From Anaerolineales bacterium (GTDB lineage: Bacteria > Chloroflexota > Anaerolineae > Anaerolineales > DRMV01): a stretch of DNA of 13,086 bases. Every line of letters starts with the position of its first letter. The first letter of the stretch is position 1. The notes beneath the pieces were generated by a model. It did no database searches. It saw only the letters and a program-made list of their open reading frames with translations, and was not told where the DNA came from. The position numbers and the translations under genes are program-made. Where the stretch lies: contig JALSPT010000090.1 in the NCBI GenBank assembly GCA_026985785.1, positions 1-13,086 on the forward strand, given 5' to 3'. Positions 1-6,699 of this stretch are shown here, piece after piece.

Positions 1-26
1 GGCTCGCAATGACATCAGCCGTGAGA

Positions 27-54
27 TTTTCCGGATAGGCTCTAAGTGTATCAT
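27..54 (+). promoter_or_regulatory. Weak candidate promoter upstream of the sirtuin gene
   Basis: A TATCAT hexamer at 49-54 matches the -10 consensus at five of six positions. TTTTCC at 27-32, 16 bp upstream, is a poor -35 (three of six). Transcription would begin near 61 and give a leader of about 25 nt before the ATG at 87. A second -10-like hexamer, TAGAAT, lies at 62-67 with no matching -35. The window begins only 86 bp before the gene, so a promoter further upstream cannot be excluded. Confidence 0.2.
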
Positions 55-80
55 ACCGCGGTAGAATAAAAGCCGCGGAG
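54..80 (+). other. Palindrome and possible hairpin over the sirtuin ribosome binding site
   Basis: TACCGCGGTA at 54-63 is a perfect 10-bp palindrome. The core CCGCGG occurs again at 73-78, so the transcript could fold CCGCGG (56-61) against CCGCGG (73-78) with an 11-nt loop. The second copy overlaps the presumed Shine-Dalgarno GGAG at 77-80, six bases before the ATG, so folding could reduce translation. The repeat and overlap are seen directly; the regulatory role is inference. Confidence 0.3.
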
Positions 81-86
81 CGCCCA

Positions 87-854
87 ATGTCCGAATTCGA
101 ATTTCCCTCCGACCTCCTCCACCGCCTGCGGGAAGCCCACCACGTCGTCGTGCTTACCGGTGCAGGCATCTCTGCCGAAAGCGGTATTCCCACCTTTCGG
201 GAAGCCCAAACCGGGCTGTGGGCGCGTTACGATCCGCAGGAACTGGCATCTCCCCAGGCGCTGGCACACCACCCGGAACTGGTGTGGCAATGGTACGCCT
301 GGCGGCGCGACCTGGTCCGGCGCGCCCAGCCCAACCCCGGGCATCTTGCCCTCGCGGCGCTGGAAAAGATGGTTCCCCGATTTACCCTCATCACCCAAAA
401 CGTCGACGGCCTGCACCAGCGCGCCGGCAGCCAGGAAGTGGTCGAACTACACGGCAACATCATGCGCACCGTATGCGCCGCCAACCGCCACCTCGTCACA
501 GAATGGGCATCGCCGCCGGAAGGGGAAGCCCCCCGCTGCCCCATCTGCGGCAGCGTGTTGCGCCCCGATGTGGTTTTCTTCGGCGAGCCCTTGCCGCCCC
601 AGGCCCTGCAAACCGCAACCGCGGCTGTCCAAACCGCCGACGTGATGCTCGTGGTGGGCACGTCGGGTGCGGTCTATCCGGCGGCGGCGCTACCTGAGAT
701 CGCCAAAACGCACGGCGCCTACGTCGTCGAGATCAACCCTCTCCCCACACCACTCAGCAGCCTGGCCGACGTCATCTTACGTCTGCCCGCTGGCAAAGCC
801 CTACCCGCTCTGCTTGCAGCGGCATGGCCAGAGCACACCCCCGAAAGGCTGTAA
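87..854 (+). CDS. Sir2-family NAD+-dependent protein deacylase (SIRT5/CobB-like)
   Basis: A cytoplasmic sirtuin of 255 residues, a full single-domain length. It removes acyl groups from lysines using NAD+, giving O-acyl-ADP-ribose and nicotinamide. The NAD-binding motif GAGISAESGIPTFR is at 25-38, TQNVDGLH at 103-110, the catalytic histidine is H122 (LHG), and GTSGAVYPA at 191-199 is the second nucleotide-binding loop. Y70 and R73 form the Y-x-x-R pair that marks class III sirtuins (human SIRT5, E. coli CobB) able to remove succinyl or malonyl groups, so desuccinylation is plausible. The zinc site looks incomplete: C130, C151 and C154 are present, but the position of the fourth cysteine is N133. 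The start has GGAG six bases upstream. It heads a same-strand cluster with the ECF sigma gene 24 bp downstream. The family call is secure; the substrate is inferred. Confidence 0.95.
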   Translation: MSEFEFPSDLLHRLREAHHVVVLTGAGISAESGIPTFREAQTGLWARYDPQELASPQALAHHPELVWQWYAWRRDLVRRAQPNPGHLALAALEKMVPRFTLITQNVDGLHQRAGSQEVVELHGNIMRTVCAANRHLVTEWASPPEGEAPRCPICGSVLRPDVVFFGEPLPPQALQTATAAVQTADVMLVVGTSGAVYPAAALPEIAKTHGAYVVEINPLPTPLSSLADVILRLPAGKALPALLAAAWPEHTPERL

Positions 855-878
855 CTTTTTCCCCACGGACGGGTTTTA

Positions 879-1460
879 ATGGACGACATTTCCCCCGCCG
901 AACTTTCCGACACGGAAGCCGTAGCCCGCGCTCGCGCTGGCGATCGGGAAGCCTTTGGCATCCTCTACCGACGGTACGTCCAGCGAATTTACAGTTACAT
1001 TTACTACCGAATCGGCCATCCCCAAGAGGCCGAAGACCTCACCGCCCGCGTGTTCTACCGAGCAATGCAACACATCAAACGCTACGAGGATCGCGGCCTC
1101 CCCTTCTCCGCTTACCTTTATCGCATCGCGCACAATTTGGTAGCCAACTGGCATCGCGATCAAAGCAGGCGCAAAGAAATTGCCATCGAAGAAACGGCGT
1201 GGAACCCACCTACCACACGCGAACCTTCACCGGAACACAGCCTCATCCAGCAAGAAGAAACCGAGCGCTTGCTTGAGATCATCCGCAAACTTCCCCCCGA
1301 TCGCCAGGAATTGCTCATTTTGAAATTCGTCGATCGGCTTTCCAACGCCGAAATTGGGCAAATCTTAGGACGCAGCGAGGGCGCCATCAAAAGCCTCTAC
1401 CACCGAACGCTGGTAGCCCTACGGGCAGAAATCCAACCCGACCTTTCTGACGAGGATTGA
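879..1460 (+). CDS. ECF-type RNA polymerase sigma-70 factor
   Basis: A 193-residue sigma factor with only regions 2 and 4, the ECF architecture. Region 2 spans about 22-94: DREAF at 22-26 begins helix 1, the AEDLTARVF stretch at 51-59 is the core-binding and -10 recognition part, and AYLYRIAHNLVANWHR follows at 78-93. A variable acidic linker (about 100-130) leads to region 4 at about 137-183, where LPPDRQELLILKF is followed by the -35-binding helix-turn-helix NAEIGQILGRSEGAIKSLYHR. It redirects RNA polymerase to a small regulon. GGACGGG at 867-873 is a moderate ribosome binding site. The DegV gene starts 6 bp after the stop, so the two are probably co-transcribed. No zinc-binding anti-sigma gene is adjacent; the small membrane protein at 2314-2580 is the only local candidate partner. 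I cannot assign an ECF group by eye. Confidence 0.93.
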   Translation: MDDISPAELSDTEAVARARAGDREAFGILYRRYVQRIYSYIYYRIGHPQEAEDLTARVFYRAMQHIKRYEDRGLPFSAYLYRIAHNLVANWHRDQSRRKEIAIEETAWNPPTTREPSPEHSLIQQEETERLLEIIRKLPPDRQELLILKFVDRLSNAEIGQILGRSEGAIKSLYHRTLVALRAEIQPDLSDED

Positions 1461-1466
1461 CAACCC

Positions 1467-2330
1467 ATGTTGCACATTGTAACCGACGGCACTGCCGATT
1501 TTCCAACCGGCTGGGTGGAAAAATACCACATCCACGTCATCCCTTTTCACATTCACTTCGGCGAAGAAAGTTTTCTCCAAAATGTGGACATCACGGAAGA
1601 GGATTTTTACCGCCTGATTGCCGAACGAAGGATCATTCCTAAAACCTCACAACTTTCGCCCCAACAATTGGAAGCAGTTTATACTCGGATTGCCGAGCCG
1701 GGTGATACCATCCTCTCGATCCACGTGGGCAGCAAACTCTCGGGAACTTACGCCTCAGCCGTAGCCGCTGCCCGCAAACTGGCTGACCGCATTGCTGTAC
1801 TTCCTTTCGACAGCGCCGCGGGCGCAGCAGCCCTGGCATTCATGTGCAAGGAAGCCCGTGAAATGGACACAGCGGGCTTCCCCCTCGAGGCCATTGTACG
1901 CCGCCTTGAAGCCATCCGAGAAACCGTCCGCGTGCTGTTGACCATCGACACGCTGGACTACGCCAGGATGAGCGGGCGCGTCAAGGCCATTCAGGCCATC
2001 CTCGCCTCGCTTCTGCAACTCAAGCCCATCGTGGAACTCAAAGAAGGGGAACTGATCGCCACCGGCAAGGTGCGCTCCCGGATCAAAGCCCTGCAACACG
2101 TCGTTCAGCGAGCAAAAGAAGAAATGGGGAAACAACTGGTGGATGTCGCCGTGGTGCATGCCCGCGCCCCGCAAGACGCTCTTCGGCTGGCTGAGATGGC
2201 TAAACAAGCACTCCACATCCGAGAGATGGTCACGACCTCGCTCTCGACGGCGGTGACCGTCCATCTGGGGCCACGAACTGCGGGGCTGGTGGTGTATCCC
2301 GTGGAGGTGGGCGATGCCGCGGTGGGGTAA
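1467..2330 (+). CDS. DegV family fatty-acid-binding protein
   Basis: A full-length 287-residue DegV (EDD fold) protein. In characterised members, such as the FakB proteins of Firmicutes, DegV proteins hold one fatty acid and present it to the FakA kinase for phosphorylation before phospholipid synthesis. Hallmarks are VTDGTADFP at 5-13, PKTSQLSP at 58-65 containing the T-S pair that contacts the fatty-acid carboxylate, SKLSGTYASA at 89-98, and LKPIVELKEGEL at 185-196, with a closing HLGPRTAGLVVYP segment. The usual DSxxxS element reads DSAAGA at 115-120, so its second serine is lost. GAGG at 1452-1455 lies 11 bases before the ATG. The gene follows the sigma gene by 6 bp and overlaps the next gene by 17 bp. 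No FakA-like kinase is in the window, so the lipid and partner are unknown. Confidence 0.93.
   Translation: MLHIVTDGTADFPTGWVEKYHIHVIPFHIHFGEESFLQNVDITEEDFYRLIAERRIIPKTSQLSPQQLEAVYTRIAEPGDTILSIHVGSKLSGTYASAVAAARKLADRIAVLPFDSAAGAAALAFMCKEAREMDTAGFPLEAIVRRLEAIRETVRVLLTIDTLDYARMSGRVKAIQAILASLLQLKPIVELKEGELIATGKVRSRIKALQHVVQRAKEEMGKQLVDVAVVHARAPQDALRLAEMAKQALHIREMVTTSLSTAVTVHLGPRTAGLVVYPVEVGDAAVG
2303..2310 (+). promoter_or_regulatory. Strong ribosome binding site inside the end of the DegV gene
   Basis: GGAGGTGG lies three bases before the ATG at 2314, within the last codons of the DegV gene. It supports translation of the 88-residue ORF and its coupling to DegV. Confidence 0.6.
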
Positions 2331-2580
2331 AAGCGCCCTCTCGGCAGAAGAGATGCAGGCACTGGAGCGCCGACTCCAAGCCTCCCTGGTGCCATTGGAG
2401 GCCGACACGGCCTTCGTAGAGCACGTCCACCACCAATTGGCCGCTCGCCGCCCGGTAGACGTCTCGCAAGCCGCCTCATGGAACGAGGCATGGTTGCTTC
2501 TTGGCGGCCTAAGCGGCACATTGTTGTTGTTGGGGGCGCTTACCATCTTCCTCTTCTTCCGCCATCGCAAGGGGAAGTGA
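2314..2580 (+). CDS. Small single-pass membrane protein of unknown function
   Basis: An 88-residue protein I do not recognise. Residues 1-55 form a charged, probably helical soluble part containing LEADTAFVEHVHHQLAARRP (28-47). Residues about 60-82 are a strongly hydrophobic Leu/Gly-rich membrane helix, and the tail is RHRKGK. The gene overlaps the DegV gene by 17 bp and has a strong Shine-Dalgarno, which supports it as real. The order is sigma factor, DegV, membrane protein. A short stretch of the type D-x-x-F-V-x-x-L before a membrane helix recalls membrane-bound anti-sigma proteins, so it might act on the upstream sigma factor. Against that, the basic C-terminal tail favours C-in and would put the soluble part outside. 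There is no HxxxCxxC zinc motif. Its stop is 4 bp from the convergent comF stop. Confidence 0.7.
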   Translation: MPRWGKSALSAEEMQALERRLQASLVPLEADTAFVEHVHHQLAARRPVDVSQAASWNEAWLLLGGLSGTLLLLGALTIFLFFRHRKGK

Positions 2581-2584
2581 TCGG

Positions 2585-3334
2585 TCAAGGGGCACGCAGG
2601 ACCGCGCGAGCCGCCACAAGCGCGTACACACGGGCCGCGCCGCCCTTCTTCAATGCTCGCGCCGCCGCGTCCAGGGTGGCGCCAGTGGTCATGACATCAT
2701 CCACCAGCAACACGGTTTTCCTCATAATGGGTTCTTCACGGACTACGCGAAACGCCCCCGCGACGTTTCGCCGCCGCTCCGCCGCACTCAGCCCCACCTG
2801 GGTGCGGGTTTCGCGCCAGCGCACCAGCACCTGCCCCCAGTAAGGCAACCTCAATCCCAACGCCAGCGGGAACGCCAACAAAGCCGCCTGATTGAACCCC
2901 CGCTCACGCAGGCGCGCCGGCCCCAACGGTACCGGCACGACACCATCTACTTGCCAACCTTCACGCTCCACCACCGCCAACATTTGCGCCGCCAACACGT
3001 CGGCCAACGAGACATCACGCCGATACTTCAAGCGATGAATGGCGGAGCGAATGCTACCCTCCATGCGCCCCCAAGCGCGAGCGGCTTCATAAGCCGGGGG
3101 AGTCACCCGACAAAAAGGGCAAAGCCCCGCTCCCAGGGCATTTTCACCCCATGCTTCCAACGATTGCCCGCAACGGACACACAGGGGCGGCACCATCACA
3201 GGGGCACTACGCAGACAATCGTCACAAAAACGCGCCCCGACGCGTCCACAGCCAACGCATCGGGGCGGGAAAATCCAATCCAGTCCCTGCCAAAACCCAC
3301 GATAGAGGCGATAAAGCCAAATTTCAGAAGCCAC
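2585..3334 (-). CDS. comF: ComF family phosphoribosyltransferase-like protein
   Basis: A 249-residue ComF-type protein. The N-terminus carries cysteine pairs that probably bind zinc: C26xxC29, C37xxC40, C52xxC55 and C72xxC75. The C-terminal half is a type I phosphoribosyltransferase fold with the PRPP loop VLLVDDVMTTGATL at 208-221, preceded by VVPVPLGPARLRERGFNQA (132-150), the typical ComF segment. In naturally competent bacteria ComF acts in uptake of single-stranded DNA after it crosses the membrane; in many species its role is unproven. The start is GTG at 3332-3334. The next in-frame methionine (M47) would remove the first zinc pairs, so GTG is preferred. It overlaps tadC by 11 bp and is the last gene of the Tad operon, suggesting translational coupling. 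It ends 4 bp from a convergent gene. Confidence 0.92.
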   Translation of the reverse strand: MASEIWLYRLYRGFWQGLDWIFPPRCVGCGRVGARFCDDCLRSAPVMVPPLCVRCGQSLEAWGENALGAGLCPFCRVTPPAYEAARAWGRMEGSIRSAIHRLKYRRDVSLADVLAAQMLAVVEREGWQVDGVVPVPLGPARLRERGFNQAALLAFPLALGLRLPYWGQVLVRWRETRTQVGLSAAERRRNVAGAFRVVREEPIMRKTVLLVDDVMTTGATLDAAARALKKGGAARVYALVAARAVLRAP

Positions 3335-4271
3335 CGCCCACGAACATCTGCACCACTATCATCGCTGCCGGCCCCAACAGCACCAGGAACAGGGCAGGCA
3401 TGACCAGGAAAACCAGGGGGAAAAGCATCTTCACCGGCGCTTTCTGGGCTGCCTCTTGCGCCCGCTGGCGCCGCTTGACGCGCATGTTGTCCGCTTGAAT
3501 TTGCAGCACTTTGCCCAAACTGACGCCCAGTTGCTCGCTCTGGATGATCGCGGCCACGAAACTCGTCATCTCCGGCACACCCACCCTGTCGGCCATATCG
3601 CGCAGGGCTTCCCGCCGGGTCTTGCCCAGTTGCACTTCACGCAGCACCCGCCCAAACTCGAAGGCCAATTCGTTGTCCCACTTCTCCACCACTTTTTGCA
3701 TCGCGGCGTCGAAACCCAACCCAGCCCCCACGCAGATGGTCAGCAAATCCAGCGCATCGGGCATCGCTTTGACGATTTCTTCCTGCCGTTTGTTGATCTT
3801 GCTGCGCAACCAAAGTTCGGGGAGGAAATATCCCAAAACCCCGAACACCACCATCAACAGCAGCGCCTTGGAGCGCAAACCCTCGTTGGCCGAGAAGCGA
3901 AGGAGCATGAACGTCCCAATGCCCAGGGCAATGCCTAACACAAAGCGAATGGCTACATAGGTGGATGCATCCAGCCCATTGGGACGTCCTGCCAGCTCGA
4001 GGTTGCGTTGTGCATTCTGAATGGCGCTCTGAGGCGTGAACTTCAGCGCCAGATTGCCGAGCGCCCTGGCCAGCGGCATGATGACGCGTTCGGAAAACGG
4101 CTGCTCCAGTTCCACCTCTTCCAACGAGTGGATTTCGCGCCCGCTATCCACATACTCCGCCAACCGCTCTTGCAGCGGATCGACGTCCTCTTCTTGCTGC
4201 CGCAGGCCGATCATCGCCAATACGATCGCGCCCACAACCAACACGCCCACGAGAATCCACAAAAGCGTCAT
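3324..4271 (-). CDS. tadC: Tad pilus inner-membrane platform protein TadC
   Basis: A 315-residue polytopic membrane protein with a type II secretion F domain at about 172-298. Hydrophobic segments lie at about 4-22, 105-124, 135-152, 282-299 and possibly 300-311. The cytoplasmic F-domain core is recognisable by MPDALDLLTICVGAGLGFDA (170-189), the REVQLGKTRREALRDMADR region (211-229) and SFVAAIIQSEQLG (237-249). With TadB it forms the platform on which the CpaF ATPase works to assemble Tad (type IVc) pili. The start has GAGGATGGGG upstream and lies 10 bp after the tadB stop. The comF start is embedded in its last codons. TadB and TadC are assigned by order and by the N-terminal anchor; both are F-domain paralogues. 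Confidence 0.92.
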   Translation of the reverse strand: MTLLWILVGVLVVGAIVLAMIGLRQQEEDVDPLQERLAEYVDSGREIHSLEEVELEQPFSERVIMPLARALGNLALKFTPQSAIQNAQRNLELAGRPNGLDASTYVAIRFVLGIALGIGTFMLLRFSANEGLRSKALLLMVVFGVLGYFLPELWLRSKINKRQEEIVKAMPDALDLLTICVGAGLGFDAAMQKVVEKWDNELAFEFGRVLREVQLGKTRREALRDMADRVGVPEMTSFVAAIIQSEQLGVSLGKVLQIQADNMRVKRRQRAQEAAQKAPVKMLFPLVFLVMPALFLVLLGPAAMIVVQMFVGGGF

Positions 4272-4281
4272 AGCCCCATCC

Positions 4282-5271
4282 TCACACTTCGATATCCGAG
4301 ATCTTGTTCATCACCACGTAGCCAATGACGATCAAAATCAAGCCCGTGCCGATAATACAATAGCCCAAGGGCTTGGCTGCGGGGTTGTCCGGGTGAATCA
4401 ACTGCCCCATGTAATGAGGGTTCATCCGGTAGATGATGAAGAACAACAGAATGGGCATCACAGCCAAAGCCGTGCCGGAAAAACGCACCTGCGAGGTCAA
4501 GACCCGGATTTCGCCTTTCAAACGGACACGATCGCGAATCGTGGCGGAGATGGTTTCCAAGATGTCGGCCAAATTGCCGCCCACCTCGCGCTGGATGTTG
4601 ATGGCCGTAATCACCAGATCGAGGTCGTCGCTGGGAATGCGACGCAGCAGGTTGTCCAATGCCTGTTCCAGCGGAATGCCGATTTGCACCTCTCGGACGA
4701 CCCGTTGAAACTCGGTAGAAATCGGAGGAGGCATCTCACGGCTCACGGCTTCCAGCGCCTGCAATGTCGAATAACCTGCCCGCAAGCCGTTGACCATCAA
4801 GTTGAGCATATCCGGCAACTGGGAATTGAAACGGTTCAATCGTTGCCGCTGGCGCATTTTCACAAAAATGCCCAGGCCGTAGAATCCCAAAACAAGGCCA
4901 GTTAGGGTAAAAAGTAGCGACCCTCCCCCAATGGCGTAGCCCAGTACTGCCCCGCCTATGGTCAGGCCGACACGCACCCAGATGTATTCCATCGGCTTGA
5001 GGCGCAGGTCGGCGCGCGCCAGGTCGCGGGAGATACCCTCCCACCAACTGGTGCGCGCCAACTGGCGGTCCAAAGCGCCTTCGCGCTGGCGACGCTCCGC
5101 TTTCCGCTCCTCTTCCAGGCGCGCCAAGTCTTCTTCGCCCAGGTATTTTTCCAGGCGCTCATCAACCAGCGAGCGGCTGGAGCGGTAAGTCAGCACCACA
5201 CCGACCAGCAACAGCACCAAAGCCAGACTGCCCCCCACACTCAGGATCAACACCGGGTTGATGTTGGCCAT
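4282..5271 (-). CDS. tadB: Tad pilus inner-membrane platform protein TadB
   Basis: A 329-residue membrane protein with an N-terminal anchor (about 7-29), a charged cytoplasmic stretch rich in Glu and Arg (about 38-95, probably coiled coil), two membrane segments (about 99-137), a type II secretion F domain (about 150-265) and two C-terminal membrane helices (about 266-282 and 303-321). F-domain landmarks are LPDMLNLMVNGLRAGYSTLQ at 152-171, VVREVQIGIPLEQALDNL at 191-208 and QREVGGNLADILETIS at 227-242, the classic TadB signature. It pairs with TadC as the motor platform of the pilus. AAGGAGCG precedes the ATG. It starts 21 bp after the cpaF stop and ends 10 bp before tadC. Confidence 0.94.
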   Translation of the reverse strand: MANINPVLILSVGGSLALVLLLVGVVLTYRSSRSLVDERLEKYLGEEDLARLEEERKAERRQREGALDRQLARTSWWEGISRDLARADLRLKPMEYIWVRVGLTIGGAVLGYAIGGGSLLFTLTGLVLGFYGLGIFVKMRQRQRLNRFNSQLPDMLNLMVNGLRAGYSTLQALEAVSREMPPPISTEFQRVVREVQIGIPLEQALDNLLRRIPSDDLDLVITAINIQREVGGNLADILETISATIRDRVRLKGEIRVLTSQVRFSGTALAVMPILLFFIIYRMNPHYMGQLIHPDNPAAKPLGYCIIGTGLILIVIGYVVMNKISDIEV

Positions 5272-5292
5272 ATACTGCGCTCCTTGAACAGG

Positions 5293-6681
5293 CTACCGCC
5301 GCTTGCCACCAATCCCAAAGGTAGATGCCGGCAAATGGATGCCCGCCGCTTCGATTTTGTCCATGAATTTGGGCCGCAAGCCGGTGGGCGTCAAGCGCCC
5401 AAACACTTTCCCGTCACGATAGCCACCATGCTGGAAGACGAACAAATCGGTCATGCTGATGACGTCGCCCTCCATCCCAGAAACTTCTGAAATTGCCACC
5501 ACCTTGCGCGAGCCATCACGCATACGCGATTGGTGGACTACCAGGTCGATCGCCGAGGCTATTTGTTCCCGAATGGCACGCACGGGCAAATCCATACCGG
5601 CCATCAGGGTCATAGTTTCCAGACGGGAAAGGGTATCGCGTGGGCTGTTGGAGTGTACCGTGGTCATCGAGCCCTCGTGACCGGTGTTCATGGCCTGGAG
5701 CATGTCCAGCGCCTCGGCGCCGCGCACCTCGCCCACGATAATCCGGTCGGGGCGCATACGCAGCGTGTTGATGACCAGTTGACGGATGGTCACCTCACCG
5801 CGCCCCTCGATGTTGGGCGGGCGCGATTCCAGCGTGACGACGTGCTCCTGCCGCAGTTGCAACTCCGCGGCGTTCTCCACTGTGATGATGCGCTCATCCG
5901 GGGGGATGAAACTGGAAAGGATGTTCAACAGCGTGGTTTTACCGGAGCCCGTACCACCAGAAATCACGATGTTGAGACGCGCCTTGACGCAGGCTTCGAG
6001 AAATTGCACCGCTTCCGGGGTAATAGAGCCAAAATTGATCAGATCCTGAACGGTCAAGGGGGTTTTGAAAAACTTACGGATGGTCACCACGGGCCCCACC
6101 AGCGAAATCGGCGGAATCACAATGTTCACACGCGAACCATCAGGCAAGCGGGCATCGACGTAGGGGCTGGATTCATCCACACGCCGCCCCAAGGGCGCTA
6201 CGATGCGCTCGATGATACGCATCACGTGGTCATTGTCCTCGAACGTCACAGGAACCCGCTGTAACTTACCCTTACGTTCCACATAGATATTTTTCGGCCC
6301 GTTGACCATGATTTCGGTAATGCTGTCATCTTCCAACAGCGGCTGCAGCGGACCAAAGCCCAGGATCTCGGCAGCGATCGCCTCGAACAAGCGATGGCGC
6401 TCCGGGCGCGAGAGCACAATGTTTTCTTCTTGCAAAATCTGCTCGAACAGATCGCGAATGGTGCGACGCACTTCGGCGACTTGGGTGATGTCCATTGCGG
6501 GGTCGAGTTCGGCCAGCAACCGCTGTTGCACCCGCGTTTTAAGGTCGGCCAACGCCGAGGATTCCTTCGGCGGCGGCGGAGCAGCGGCCCGGCGCGAGGT
6601 CAGTTTACCGGATTTTCCAGGCTGCTTGGCGCTCCCGCCGCTCGTGCTACCGCCGCGTTCGATTTTCTTCAGCAAAGACAT
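5293..6681 (-). CDS. cpaF: Tad pilus assembly ATPase CpaF/TadA
   Basis: A 462-residue cytoplasmic hexameric ATPase of the VirB11/PulE superfamily that powers Tad pilus extension (and, in Caulobacter, retraction). Residues 1-45 are a basic, Ser/Gly/Pro-rich low-complexity leader. The N-terminal domain (about 60-215) contains LGFGPLQPLLEDDSITEIMV (107-126). The ATPase core has Walker A GGTGSGKTT at 242-250, an Asp box reading IITVENAAEL at 265-274, Walker B RIIVGEVRG at 313-321 and the His box TGHEGSMTTVHSNS at 333-346. The usual VEDAAEL or IEDAAEL has Asn for Asp at position 270, so that acidic residue is changed though E269 remains. GGAGGGT lies upstream of the ATG, 18 bp after the cpaE stop. 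Full length and otherwise intact, it should be active. Confidence 0.97.
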   Translation of the reverse strand: MSLLKKIERGGSTSGGSAKQPGKSGKLTSRRAAAPPPPKESSALADLKTRVQQRLLAELDPAMDITQVAEVRRTIRDLFEQILQEENIVLSRPERHRLFEAIAAEILGFGPLQPLLEDDSITEIMVNGPKNIYVERKGKLQRVPVTFEDNDHVMRIIERIVAPLGRRVDESSPYVDARLPDGSRVNIVIPPISLVGPVVTIRKFFKTPLTVQDLINFGSITPEAVQFLEACVKARLNIVISGGTGSGKTTLLNILSSFIPPDERIITVENAAELQLRQEHVVTLESRPPNIEGRGEVTIRQLVINTLRMRPDRIIVGEVRGAEALDMLQAMNTGHEGSMTTVHSNSPRDTLSRLETMTLMAGMDLPVRAIREQIASAIDLVVHQSRMRDGSRKVVAISEVSGMEGDVISMTDLFVFQHGGYRDGKVFGRLTPTGLRPKFMDKIEAAGIHLPASTFGIGGKRR

Positions 6682-6699
6682 GCTTCACCCTCCACTTGC

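Noticed and set aside
1..13. GGCTCGCAATGAC at the window edge, resembling the end of a dispersed intergenic repeat
   Set aside because: Only 13 bases are visible and no partner arm is in the window, so it cannot be supported.
1755..2588. Minus-strand open frame of 277 codons opposite DegV
   Set aside because: Antisense shadow of DegV and the small membrane protein, low-complexity translation, no ribosome binding site.
4036..4905. Plus-strand open frame of 289 codons opposite tadB/tadC
   Set aside because: Antisense shadow across a gene junction; Ser/Arg-rich without motifs.
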